Assembly: GCA_011526585.1 (NCBI GenBank)
Contig: WYBB01000247.1
Coordinates: 1 to 36,738 of the forward strand
From: Deltaproteobacteria bacterium
GTDB lineage: Bacteria > Myxococcota_A > UBA9042 > PHBI01
Direction: 5' to 3'
DNA: 36,738 nucleotides
Part shown: one piece after another, positions 8,377 to 15,621 of the stretch
Layout of the letters: the number at the start of each line of letters is the position of its first letter
How positions within the stretch are numbered: position 1 is the stretch's first letter
Position numbers and translations under genes: made by a program
Notes under the pieces: model-generated
Seen by the model: only the letters and a program-made list of their open reading frames with translations
What the model was told of the DNA's origin: nothing
The model's database searches: none

Positions 8377-8985
8377 TTGGACCTGCAAGCGATCATCGAC
8401 GCGCTCCGCGAGTGGCCGCCGATCGTCGTCTATCTGCTCCTCTTCGCGGGCGCGCTCATCGAATATCTGGTGCCGCCCGTCCCCGGCGACATGTTCGTCG
8501 TCGCCGGCGCCGTGCTCGTCGCCGCCTTCGGCTGGCACTTCGTGCCGGTCCTCGTCGTCGTCACCGCGGGCGCCGTGCTCGGCGCCTGGCTCGACTTCCT
8601 CATCGGCAAGTGGCTCGTGCGCTCGGGCCGCATCGCCCGCCTGGGCGAGCGCGGCCAGGGCGCCGTCGGCAAGATCGTCGATCAGATGAAGCGCCACGGC
8701 CCGGCCTACCTCGCCATCAACCGCTTCGTGCCCGCGCTGCGCGCCTTCTTCTTCGTCGCCGCCGGGATCGCCGGCCTCACCACGCGCCAGGTCGTCTTCT
8801 GGTCGGCGCTCTCCGCGCTCGCCTGGAACAGCCTGCTCGTCGGCGTCGGCTATGCGCTCGGCGGCAACCTCGACGCGGTCGAGACCTTCTTCACCCGCTA
8901 CAGTCTCATCGCCTGGGCGATCATCGCCGCCGTGATCCTCTTCTTCGCGATCCGCGCCCTCATCCGCCGCCACAAGAACCCGTAG
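8377..8985 (+). CDS. DedA/VTT-domain integral membrane protein
   Basis: The 202-residue membrane protein belongs to the DedA (SNARE-associated, VTT) family, whose members are implicated in lipid carrier or phospholipid flipping. The sequence shows the re-entrant-loop block VPPVPGDMFVVAGAVL, then NRFVPALRAFFFVAAGIAGL, which matches the family's RF-P-R-AG motif. A C-terminal membrane helix ends in a basic tail (RALIRRHKNP). The start is a TTG 13 bases after gltX; no ribosome binding site stands out, but no better start precedes the first membrane segment. It is last in the operon starting with glycerol-1-phosphate dehydrogenase, so two lipid-related genes bracket the housekeeping genes. Confidence 0.85.
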   Translation: MDLQAIIDALREWPPIVVYLLLFAGALIEYLVPPVPGDMFVVAGAVLVAAFGWHFVPVLVVVTAGAVLGAWLDFLIGKWLVRSGRIARLGERGQGAVGKIVDQMKRHGPAYLAINRFVPALRAFFFVAAGIAGLTTRQVVFWSALSALAWNSLLVGVGYALGGNLDAVETFFTRYSLIAWAIIAAVILFFAIRALIRRHKNP

Positions 8986-9058
8986 GGTCCGACGAACTCA
9001 GGTCGGACGTTCCGCTGAGACTTCGAGAAACGACCGTGGGTAGGGCCCGTGGCAGCTT

Positions 9059-9178
9059 CTCAGGAACCCAGGAACCGAGGAAGGCAGGAGGCCCCCAGAA
9101 AGCCATGGAGCGGGTCAGGGACACGCATTTCCCCGCCGCGAGCCGCTTCCTGGGCTCCTCACTTCCTGGCTTCCTGAG
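9059..9178. repeat. long imperfect hairpin, AGGAA-rich family, copy 2
   Basis: The left arm (about 9059-9091, CAGGAACCCAGGAACC...) and right arm (about 9144-9178) are imperfect reverse complements of about 33 bases with a loop of some 50 bases. The arm sequence matches the hairpin at 1359-1434 unit by unit. It lies between convergent genes, just before a GGGCGGCC palindrome. Confidence 0.65.
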
Positions 9179-9210
9179 AGATCGCCGGACCTCTCTTCAG
9201 GCAACACCGA

Positions 9211-9244
9211 GTCGTAGGGGCGGCCCTCGTGGCCGCCCGCGCGA
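9211..9244. repeat. GGGCGGCC palindromic repeat, copy next to the stop codon at 9245
   Basis: GTCGTAGGGGCGGCC followed by CTCGT and GGCCGCCCGC. The arms 9218-9225 and 9231-9238 are perfect 8-base inverted repeats around CTCGT. It directly abuts the stop codon of the minus-strand gene. The same unit occurs at 1488-1513, 13444-13477 and 13499-13532. Confidence 0.8.
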
Positions 9245-10762
9245 TCAGGTCGCCCCGGGCAGGACCGTCTCGTAATAGAAGATCCCGTAGCGCCCGAAGG
9301 TGATCGCGCCGAAGAGATTGACGACGATCCCCCACACGATCAGCGCCACGCCCAATCTGCCGATCGGCCGCCCGCCGATCGCGAGCAGCGCAAACAGGTA
9401 CGGCATGTAGTCGAGCGCGAAGCGGAACCCGAACTGCACCCAGCCGGTGTTCTGATAGAAGAGGCCCGGCACCGCCGCCGCGATCACCGCAGCCCACAAG
9501 GCCCAACGCAACTTCGGCTTGTCGACCGGCCACAGGAGGAACGCCAGGAGCGGCGTCGTGAACAGGAGCCCGATCCCGTGATTGGACACCATCACGTACG
9601 GCGCGTCGGTCGAGAAACGCGGCATCGCCAGCACCGCCGAGAGCAGGTTGCGGTTCAGGTAGGTGAAGCTGAACATGCCGTGGTCGCGCACGCGATCATA
9701 GGCGCTGCCCTGCAGATAGGCGTGGCCGAACTCGCCCGGATCGCCGAAGCGCGCGGCGTTGTACCACGCCAGCGCCGCCAGCACCGCCGCCAGCGGTATG
9801 GCGAACTTCGTCCCCACGACGAGGATCTCGCGCCAGCGCCTCGGGTCCCAGCGGTTGCCCGCGAAGAACAACTGCCACGCGAAGAACGCCCCGCAGAACA
9901 GGATCGGCGTGCGCGTCGCGAACCCGCAGCCGAGCAGCAGGCCGGCGACGATCGGGTGGCGCAGGTCGAGCGCCGCCAGCATGAAGCCGATATTGATCGC
10001 CACGCCGAAGATCAACGCCGTGAACCAGACCTCGCCGCGCACGCTCGAGAAGAACGCGACGGTGCCGAGCGCGAACGCCAGCGCGAGCAGCATGTTGTCG
10101 CGCGTGCTCCGCCGCGAGTGTCCGCGGATCACCAGGAGCTGCAGGAACCAGAACAAGAGCACCGCGTTGAGCCCACCGACCAGCACGGTGATCAAGACGT
10201 CGTTGGTGTCGTAGCCGAAGACCGCGACCACCGGCACCAGCGCCACGGCCGGAAACGGCGGGAACGACACGTAGTACTCGCGCTCGTCGCAGAGCGAGCG
10301 CCCTCGCTCGCCGCAGGTGCGCGCCAGGTCGGCGGGCACGACGATCTTCAGCTCGCGATTGTCGTCGGTCCAGAAGAGGTGTTTGCGCTCACCGTCGGCG
10401 CCCTCCCACGGAAAGCGCCCGCGCACCACCTCGCCGCCCTCCAGCGTGAGCTTGCGCACGAAGGCCCAGTCGTTCCAACCGCCGGCCTTCTCCGTGCGCG
10501 CCAGCGCCTCGCGAAATCCCCGCGGGTCGTCCTCGCGCGTCACGCCCGAACGCTCGCGCGGTGTGTCGGTATCGAAGCGACCCTCGAGGAACGAGTGCGC
10601 GAGATCGACGAAATGAAATTGCGGCGACGGCGCGAGCAGTCGATCCCACGCGCACAATCCGTACGCGGCCACCACGATCGCGAAGATCGCGAGGCTCGGG
10701 CCGAGCCCGAATCGGCGCGGCGGAGCGAGCCCGATTTCGTCCGTTTTCCCTAGCGATTCCAA
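9245..10762 (-). CDS. polytopic membrane protein, possible GT-C type glycosyltransferase
   Basis: The 505-residue protein has an N-terminal membrane segment (about residues 21-43), then a soluble segment of roughly 100 residues with charged repeats. About nine further hydrophobic segments follow, ending YGIFYYETVLPGAT. The overall plan resembles GT-C membrane glycosyltransferases and related uncharacterised proteins, but I see no unambiguous catalytic DD/DE motif in the first loop. The family call is therefore tentative. The start is TTG at 10762; no ATG occurs before the first membrane segment. It lies 31 bases downstream of the threonine ammonia-lyase gene on the same strand and is probably co-transcribed. 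Confidence 0.65.
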   Translation of the reverse strand: MESLGKTDEIGLAPPRRFGLGPSLAIFAIVVAAYGLCAWDRLLAPSPQFHFVDLAHSFLEGRFDTDTPRERSGVTREDDPRGFREALARTEKAGGWNDWAFVRKLTLEGGEVVRGRFPWEGADGERKHLFWTDDNRELKIVVPADLARTCGERGRSLCDEREYYVSFPPFPAVALVPVVAVFGYDTNDVLITVLVGGLNAVLLFWFLQLLVIRGHSRRSTRDNMLLALAFALGTVAFFSSVRGEVWFTALIFGVAINIGFMLAALDLRHPIVAGLLLGCGFATRTPILFCGAFFAWQLFFAGNRWDPRRWREILVVGTKFAIPLAAVLAALAWYNAARFGDPGEFGHAYLQGSAYDRVRDHGMFSFTYLNRNLLSAVLAMPRFSTDAPYVMVSNHGIGLLFTTPLLAFLLWPVDKPKLRWALWAAVIAAAVPGLFYQNTGWVQFGFRFALDYMPYLFALLAIGGRPIGRLGVALIVWGIVVNLFGAITFGRYGIFYYETVLPGAT

Positions 10763-10793
10763 GAACCTGGCCGTCCTCGCGCGCGCGCGCCCG

Positions 10794-12020
10794 TCACCCG
10801 AGGGTGACGGTGATACCGGCGGACTCCAGCCCTGTCACGATCTCTTTGATGTGCTCGTGCCCCCGCGTCTCGAGCGTCACCTCGACCTGCGTCACGCCGA
10901 GCGGACCGCGCGCGAACGCGCGCTCGTGGCTGATCTGCAGGATGTTGGCGTCCAGCGATCCGAGCAGCGTCGTCAGCGCCGCGAGCGCGCCCGGCGCGTC
11001 GACGATCTGCGCCGAGAACCGCACCATGCGCCCGTCCTTGACGAGGCCGCGCTCGATAATGCGCGCCAGCATCGTCACGTCGAGGTTGCCGCCGGTGAGA
11101 ATCAACCCGACCTTCTTGCCGCCGATCGGCAGGTGGTGGTTGATCACCGCGGCCAGGGCCGCCGCGCCCGCGCCCTCGACCATCGTCTTCTCGACCTCGA
11201 GCAGGGTCAGGATGGCGGAGGCGATCTCCTCGTCGTCGACGGTCACGACGTCGTCGACATATCGCTCGGCGATGCGAAACGGGATCTCGCCGACGCGCGA
11301 GACCGCGATCCCATCGGCGAGCGTGCGCTGCGACGGCACCTCGGTCACCTGGCCTGCCTCGCGCGAGACCTTCATCGAGGCCATCGCGCTCGCCTCGACC
11401 CCGTAGACCTTGATGCGCGGGTTGGTCTCCTTGAGCACGAGCGAGACGCCGGCGATGAGCCCGCCGCCGCCGATCGGCACGACCACCGCGTCGAGATACG
11501 GGTTCTGCTCGAGCAGCTCGAGCCCGATGGTGCCCTGCCCCGCGACGATATAGCGGTCGTCGAACGGGTGGATGTGCACGAGGTCGTGCTCCGCCGCGAG
11601 GCGATGAGACTCGGCGCGCGCCTCCGCCGCGGACTGACCGTGCAGCACCACGCGCGCGCCGTAGCGGCGCGTCGCCATCACCTTCACCAGCGGCGTATAG
11701 ACCGGCATCACGATGGTCGCGGCGAGGCCGAGCCGCTGCGCATGATAGGCGACCCCCTGCGCGTGGTTGCCGGCGGAGAACGCGATGACGCCGCGGCGCG
11801 CCTCGTCTTCGCTCAAGCGCGCGAGGCGATTGAGCGCCCCCCTCTCCTTATATGAGCCCGTCATCTGGAGATTCTCGAGCTTCAGATAGACCTTGGCTCC
11901 GACCGCCTGCGAAAGTGTGACCGAGTGCGCGAACGGTGTCTCCGCGATAAACGGTCGGATGACGCGGCGCGCGTCCTCCACGTCTTCGAATGTGACGGGC
12001 AACGTCTCGGCCGTGCTCAT
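10794..12020 (-). CDS. ilvA: threonine ammonia-lyase (threonine dehydratase), ACT-domain form
   Basis: This PLP enzyme converts L-threonine to 2-oxobutanoate and ammonia, the first step towards isoleucine or of threonine breakdown. The PLP lysine is K58 in TGSYKERGA. FSAGNHAQGVA and PIGGGGLIAGV are the substrate and phosphate-binding loops, and LTGGNLD lies near the end of the catalytic domain. Residues from about 330 form a single C-terminal ACT domain (VDAPGALAALTTLLG), giving 408 residues. This is the one-ACT form, shorter than E. coli IlvA with its two ACT-like repeats, so either a biosynthetic or a catabolic (TdcB-like) role is possible. The start is an ATG after a GGGGGCGAG stretch. The divergent neighbour is 345 bases away. 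Confidence 0.92.
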   Translation of the reverse strand: MSTAETLPVTFEDVEDARRVIRPFIAETPFAHSVTLSQAVGAKVYLKLENLQMTGSYKERGALNRLARLSEDEARRGVIAFSAGNHAQGVAYHAQRLGLAATIVMPVYTPLVKVMATRRYGARVVLHGQSAAEARAESHRLAAEHDLVHIHPFDDRYIVAGQGTIGLELLEQNPYLDAVVVPIGGGGLIAGVSLVLKETNPRIKVYGVEASAMASMKVSREAGQVTEVPSQRTLADGIAVSRVGEIPFRIAERYVDDVVTVDDEEIASAILTLLEVEKTMVEGAGAAALAAVINHHLPIGGKKVGLILTGGNLDVTMLARIIERGLVKDGRMVRFSAQIVDAPGALAALTTLLGSLDANILQISHERAFARGPLGVTQVEVTLETRGHEHIKEIVTGLESAGITVTLG

Positions 12021-12365
12021 CTCGCCCCCGCTTCATCCCGTCATCGGCCCATCGGATCCCAAGGGCGCGGCGAGGCTACGCCCCGGCCACGGCCTCGTCA
12101 ATGTGATATCGCGCCGGAACAAGCTGCTTAATCAAAATGTGGTTGCATCGAAGTGACACTCAATTTAGTCTCCGCACCAGACGTGATCCATTCTCGTGGA
12201 TCCGTCGTGGATACGGCGTCATAGGACGCACGCAAGAATCCGGTCGGGCGGCGCGGGCGCGTGAAATGCATGCGTCGGCGCGGGTGGCCACGAACACCGT
12301 CCACCGGACGGGGCCGTGCAACGCTTCGGTCGTGCGAAGTGCAACACTTCTCGGGGAGAACATCG
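12021..12365. promoter_or_regulatory. 345-base divergent intergenic region with two small dyads
   Basis: No gene was recognised here. It separates ilvA (minus) from the AT-hook protein gene (plus) and is less GC-rich around 12100-12240 than its surroundings. Two perfect dyads stand out: GATCCA/TGGATC at 12185-12202 with a 6-base spacer, and GAAGTG-CAA-CACTTC at 12336-12350, only 15 bases before the ATG at 12366. The second could be an operator or a hairpin near the ribosome binding site (GGGGAG, 12353-12358). Roles are inferred. Confidence 0.45.
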
Positions 12366-13259
12366 ATGGCAAAGAACGACGGAGGCCTGCGCCAGATCAG
12401 CGTGCAGGACGGAGGCGTCACGGTGACGCTAGGACGCGTGCAGGCGACCGTGCCCGCGGACCAGATCGACACGGTCATTCGCGCGCTGGAGGCGGCGAAG
12501 ATCATCCTCGGCCTCGAAGGCCCTGCCGCCGAGGGCGTCGAAGCCCCGCGCGTGCGCGCCGTCGCGGCCGCCGCGCCCAAGCCCGAGCCGGCCGCCCCGC
12601 GCGCCGGTCGCGGCAAGAAGAAGGCCGCCAAGACCCCGCAGCGACGCAGCCGCAAGCGCGTCGGCGACGCGCTCGCCGAGTGGTTCCGCGACAACCCCGG
12701 CTGGCACTCCACCGAGGAGCTCTTGAGCGTCGTCAGCTCGGAGCGCATGACCGACGCCAGCCCCAAACGTGCTCTCATGATCGCGCTCGGCAAGCAGCGC
12801 GACAGCGTCTTCGCCTCCGACGGCGCCGGCCACTGGAAGCTCGCTGAGGATCCGAGCCCCGCGCCCGCGGCGGAGCCCAAGGTCAGGAAGAAGCCGGGTC
12901 GCAAGCCCGGCTCCACCAAGAAGGCGAGCGCCAAGAAGAAGGCCGCGCCGGCCAAGGCCAAGCGCGCCACCGGCCGCAAGCGCGGCCGTCCCCCCAAGTC
13001 GGCGGCGTCCGACAAGGAGGGCTCCGCATTCCCGCAGGAAATGACACCTGCCCCCGAAGAACCGGCCACCCGGGTCCTGCGCGTCAAGCGCGGACAAGCA
13101 CGCAAGGACGCGCTCCTCACCCCCAAGGAGCTCGAGGCCCGACGTCAAGCCGCCACCGCGGTCGACACCATGCACTTCAAGTGGGACTCGTCGAGCCGCG
13201 CCGAGCGTGAGCGCATCCGCCGCAATCTCTTCGGCGACGGCCTGCCCAAGCTGAATTGA
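12366..13259 (+). CDS. AT-hook basic DNA-binding protein with a winged-helix-like core
   Basis: The 297-residue protein is very rich in Lys, Arg, Ala and Pro. Residues 1-55 may form a small helical or coiled domain (VPADQIDTVIRALEAAKIIL). Residues 95-160 look like a winged helix: RKRVGDALAEWFRDNPGWHSTEELL, then SPKRALMIALGKQ and a GHWKL turn. Residues 170-211 are a histone H1-like basic tail with a clear AT-hook, GRKRGRPPK (203-211), and a weaker KKPGRKPGS. The C-terminus ends with RAERERIRRNLFGDG. This suggests a nucleoid-associated protein or transcription factor; AT-hook and H1-like factors are known in myxobacteria. The ATG at 12366 follows GGGGAG; upstream in-frame codons lack such a site. 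An inverted repeat follows the stop. Confidence 0.7.
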   Translation: MAKNDGGLRQISVQDGGVTVTLGRVQATVPADQIDTVIRALEAAKIILGLEGPAAEGVEAPRVRAVAAAAPKPEPAAPRAGRGKKKAAKTPQRRSRKRVGDALAEWFRDNPGWHSTEELLSVVSSERMTDASPKRALMIALGKQRDSVFASDGAGHWKLAEDPSPAPAAEPKVRKKPGRKPGSTKKASAKKKAAPAKAKRATGRKRGRPPKSAASDKEGSAFPQEMTPAPEEPATRVLRVKRGQARKDALLTPKELEARRQAATAVDTMHFKWDSSSRAERERIRRNLFGDGLPKLN

Positions 13260-13260
13260 C

Positions 13261-13311
13261 GTCCCCACGGGCGTACCGCCCACCATGCAGGATGGAAACG
13301 CCCGTGGGGAC
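13261..13311. terminator. strong 14-base inverted repeat, probable terminator
   Basis: GTCCCCACGGGCGT (13261-13274) is the perfect reverse complement of ACGCCCGTGGGGAC (13298-13311), with a 23-base loop. It starts one base after the AT-hook gene's stop codon region. No T tract follows, so a Rho-independent terminator is not certain. It could also protect the mRNA end. Confidence 0.6.
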
Positions 13312-13428
13312 TTATCGTATCGCTCGCGACGCTGCGCCCTCCGCCGCCCTCTTCGGGCTCGACCGAGCCCTCGGGGCGTCTACGGAGCTCCGGGTCGCGA
13401 GCTGCCGTTGCCACCTGATCCATCGTCG

Positions 13429-13538
13429 CTTCCCGAATATCGGGTCGTAGGGGCGGCCCTCGTGGCCGCCCGCACATATTGAGCTTCCCGCATGTCGGGT
13501 CGTAGGGGCGGCCCTCGTGGCCGCCCGCACATTGAACG
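13429..13538. repeat. two tandem 55-base units with the GGGCGGCC palindrome
   Basis: Each unit begins CTTCCCG, then a short variable ATATCGG/ATGTCGG segment, and carries GTCGTAGGGGCGGCC-CTCGT-GGCCGCCCGCACAT (13444-13477 and 13499-13532). The offset is 55 bases. Between 13312 and 13572 no gene was recognised; the rest of the gap holds no other feature I can name. Both neighbours converge on this region. Confidence 0.8.
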
Positions 13539-13572
13539 CCACGACGCCAGGGTCCGGAGGACGAACCTGGCG

Positions 13573-14184
13573 TCACTTCGTGCGTGGCGCGCCGTCCGGA
13601 ACCAGCGACACCGGAAAGATCGCCGCGTCGATCTCCCAGCCGGTGTCGAGGTGCATCACCAGCACCGCCTGCCGACCGTCCGGCGACGGATAGAGCTCGA
13701 CGTCGAAGCCGACGTAGATGCGGTCGAAGGCGTGCTCGGCGTACGTCGTCTCGCCGCGCGTGAGGCGCCACGTCTGCGCGCGCCCGAGCCCGACCCTCAA
13801 GGTCAGGATCTCGGCGCCGAGCCCGATCTCGAAGGCCATCTCGCCGACCTTGCGCCGCGGCGCCGGCGTCGCGACGTAGCCATGGTCCAGCGCGTAGCGC
13901 GCCACGTCGCCGCCGACCATGCGCCCGAAGCCCGTGAAGCGCCCGTCCTCGACGAAGCGGTGCATGCGCTGTTCGACTTGTTCCGCATCCTTGTCACGCC
14001 GCGGTCTCGAGCCCCGCCCGATGCGCGTGCGTGTATAGGCGATGAGGCGCGAGTCCGGAGACCAGCCATGAAAGGTGAGCGACGATCCCCGCGCAGGCGG
14101 AGCCGCCTCGGCGGTCGCCGCAGCGCCCGCCCCCACGCCCGCCAACGCGAGCGCGATCCCCCATGCCGCGACGCCGTGCTTCAC
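13573..14184 (-). CDS. secreted protein of unknown function
   Basis: The 203-residue product starts at a GTG, nine to eleven bases after the upstream gene's stop codon. It has a clear signal peptide (MKHGVAAWGIALALAGVGAG..., likely cleaved after AEA near residue 28). The mature part begins SSLTFHGWSPDSRLIAYTRTR, a phrase like the start of TolB/WD-type propeller blades or DUF2259-type secreted proteins, and later repeats a similar YPSPDGRQAVLVMHL phrase. The repeat suggests beta blades but is too short for a full propeller. I do not recognise the family with confidence. It appears to be in an operon with the small membrane protein at 14193-14408. Confidence 0.65.
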   Translation of the reverse strand: MKHGVAAWGIALALAGVGAGAAATAEAAPPARGSSLTFHGWSPDSRLIAYTRTRIGRGSRPRRDKDAEQVEQRMHRFVEDGRFTGFGRMVGGDVARYALDHGYVATPAPRRKVGEMAFEIGLGAEILTLRVGLGRAQTWRLTRGETTYAEHAFDRIYVGFDVELYPSPDGRQAVLVMHLDTGWEIDAAIFPVSLVPDGAPRTK

Positions 14185-14192
14185 GTCGCCCG

Positions 14193-14408
14193 TTACGACC
14201 GGTCGGACTTGTCCGTGCCGTCCTTGGCGAGGAAGACCCACACGACGAAGACCGCGAGCGCCCCGAGGATCAAGAACTTCATGACGCTCATCGCCACCGA
14301 GAAGACAAAGCGCAGGATCAGGAAGATCGCCACCGCCGCGACCGCATAGACCGCTATCTTGGGTAGCGTCAGCTTCGACTTCGTCGGTCGGTTGCTCGAG
14401 GGGGCCAT
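14193..14408 (-). CDS. small membrane protein, 71 residues
   Basis: The start is ATG at 14408, chosen for GGGAG about nine bases upstream; longer in-frame versions have an N-terminus without protein-like character. The protein has a short basic, polar N-terminus (MAPSSNRPTKSKLTLPK), then about 43 hydrophobic residues that could form two membrane helices (IAVYAVAAVAIFLILRFVF and MKFLILGALAVFVVWVFL), and a charged tail KDGTDKSDRS. No known family was recognised. It precedes the secreted protein gene on the same strand by about eight bases, suggesting one transcript. Confidence 0.65.
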   Translation of the reverse strand: MAPSSNRPTKSKLTLPKIAVYAVAAVAIFLILRFVFSVAMSVMKFLILGALAVFVVWVFLAKDGTDKSDRS

Positions 14409-14535
14409 CGTTCTTTTCTCCCGGCGGGGAAGTCTCCCCGGGTCCGAGCGGGTTGTCGCCGCTCGTGGCGCGCCGCGCGCATCCGCAGTTTGACACGCCC
14501 CACGCGGGCGAGTAGGCGTGCACACGGCAAGGGGC

Positions 14536-15468
14536 ATGATGGGACAATCCAAGCGACAGTCAAGCCATGGGATTCGGACGACGCGCTTCGTCGGGCTCCT
14601 CGTTGCCGTCCTCGCCGCGCTCGCCTCGTCGACGCCTGCCTTCGCCCAGAGCCGCGAAGACGGCGCCCCCGCCGAGTCGCTCGGCGTCGGCGACGCCGTG
14701 CGCGCCTCGGCCTGGGGCCCGGCCGCGATCTACGCCAACCCGGCCGGCCTCGTGCGCGTCAGCGTGCTCCTGGTCGAGGCGGCCTACAGCTACCTCGACG
14801 GCAAGGACGGCCACAACCTCGGCCTCTCGCTGGTCGACGCCAAGACCAACCCCGACGTCGCGCTCGGCGTCGCCTACAACTACTTCACCACCGCTCCCGA
14901 CGGGCGCGACCGCGACGGCAACCAGGTGCGCATCGCGCTCGCCACCGGCTACCGCGCCGAGGGCTTCTCCCTCTTCGCCGGGGTCGGCGCGCGCTGGCTC
15001 GGGCTCACCCTCGGCAAGGACGACGGCGACGACGGCGTCGCCGAGACCGACGACGTCGACACCTGGACCGCCGACGTCGGCCTCATCCTCGAGGTCGACG
15101 GCCGCATCCGCTTCGGCGTCGTCGGCCAGAACCTCGTCGACACGCGCACGCCCGAGGCCCCGCGCCTCCTCGGCTTCGGCCTCTCCTTCGTCTTCGACCA
15201 GCTCGAGGTGCTCGGCAACCTCGACCTCGACATCTCGGGCGACGCCGAGCGCGCGGTCTCGACCTGGGGCTTCGGCGCCGACCTCACGCTGGTCGACGTC
15301 GTGCACCTGCGCGCCGGTTTCGTGCGCGACGAGGTCTTCGCCGCCGAGCGCCTGACCTTCGGCCTCGGCTGGTCGTCGGACGCGGTCGCCGTCGATCTCG
15401 GCTACGCCACCGCGCTCGCCGATCCGACCGCGATGACGGTCGCCCTCACCCTGCGCTTCGCTCCCTGA
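14536..15468 (+). CDS. outer-membrane beta-barrel protein, PorV/UPF0164-like
   Basis: The product of about 310 residues has a signal peptide ending ASSTPAFAQ. The mature protein opens with AESLGVGDAVRASAWGPAAIYANPAGL, the phrase typical of PorV/PorQ-like and FadL-related outer-membrane barrels, where an ASG..A...NPAGL motif follows the signal. Alternating hydrophobic strands follow, with DG-rich turns and a final strand AMTVALTLRFAP ending in a Phe near the C-terminus, as expected for barrel assembly. Starts at GTG 14518, ATG 14536 or ATG 14539 are possible; AAGGGG lies just before the two ATGs. Its cargo or ligand is unknown. Confidence 0.78.
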   Translation: MMGQSKRQSSHGIRTTRFVGLLVAVLAALASSTPAFAQSREDGAPAESLGVGDAVRASAWGPAAIYANPAGLVRVSVLLVEAAYSYLDGKDGHNLGLSLVDAKTNPDVALGVAYNYFTTAPDGRDRDGNQVRIALATGYRAEGFSLFAGVGARWLGLTLGKDDGDDGVAETDDVDTWTADVGLILEVDGRIRFGVVGQNLVDTRTPEAPRLLGFGLSFVFDQLEVLGNLDLDISGDAERAVSTWGFGADLTLVDVVHLRAGFVRDEVFAAERLTFGLGWSSDAVAVDLGYATALADPTAMTVALTLRFAP

Positions 15469-15502
15469 ATCGCAGCCAGCGCCCCTGGTCCGCGCCTGCC
15501 TA

Positions 15503-15529
15503 TTGACGCCCCCCGGGCGACGCTATAGG
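15503..15529 (+). promoter_or_regulatory. sigma-70-type promoter for metK
   Basis: TTGACG (15503-15508) and TATAGG (15524-15529) are separated by 15 bases, slightly short of the ideal 17. Transcription would start near 15536, directly before the hairpin at 15543. Confidence 0.6.
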
Positions 15530-15542
15530 TAGCGCGTTCCTT

Positions 15543-15602
15543 GGCCGGCGCCCCGCTCTGCATCGAGGTCCGAAGCGGGGGCGGGCCGGCCACGAGCATG
15601 CA
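15543..15602 (+). promoter_or_regulatory. structured metK leader, possible pseudoknot regulator
   Basis: A long hairpin forms between 15543-15557 and 15574-15591: GGCCGGC pairs with GCCGGCC (7 base pairs), then GCCCCGCT pairs with AGCGGGGGC with one bulged G. The 16-base loop (15558-15573) contains TGCAT (15559-15563), complementary to ATGCA at 15598-15602 just downstream, which would make an H-type pseudoknot ending eight bases before the ribosome binding site AAGGA. I could not match it to a known SAM riboswitch consensus. A plain stabilising hairpin is the alternative. Confidence 0.5.
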
Positions 15603-15621
15603 TACACCCAAGGATCTTCGC

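Noticed and set aside
13429..13538. CRISPR-like direct repeats
   Set aside because: Only two units, with near-continuous similarity and no unique spacers; the same palindrome recurs singly elsewhere.
15543..15602. Calling the metK leader a known SAM riboswitch class
   Set aside because: Stem and loop do not match a class consensus that I can recall with confidence, so it is listed only as a candidate structure.
15598..15621. Upstream in-frame start for metK
   Set aside because: No ribosome binding site, and it lies in the predicted leader pairing; AAGGA fits the ATG at 15622.
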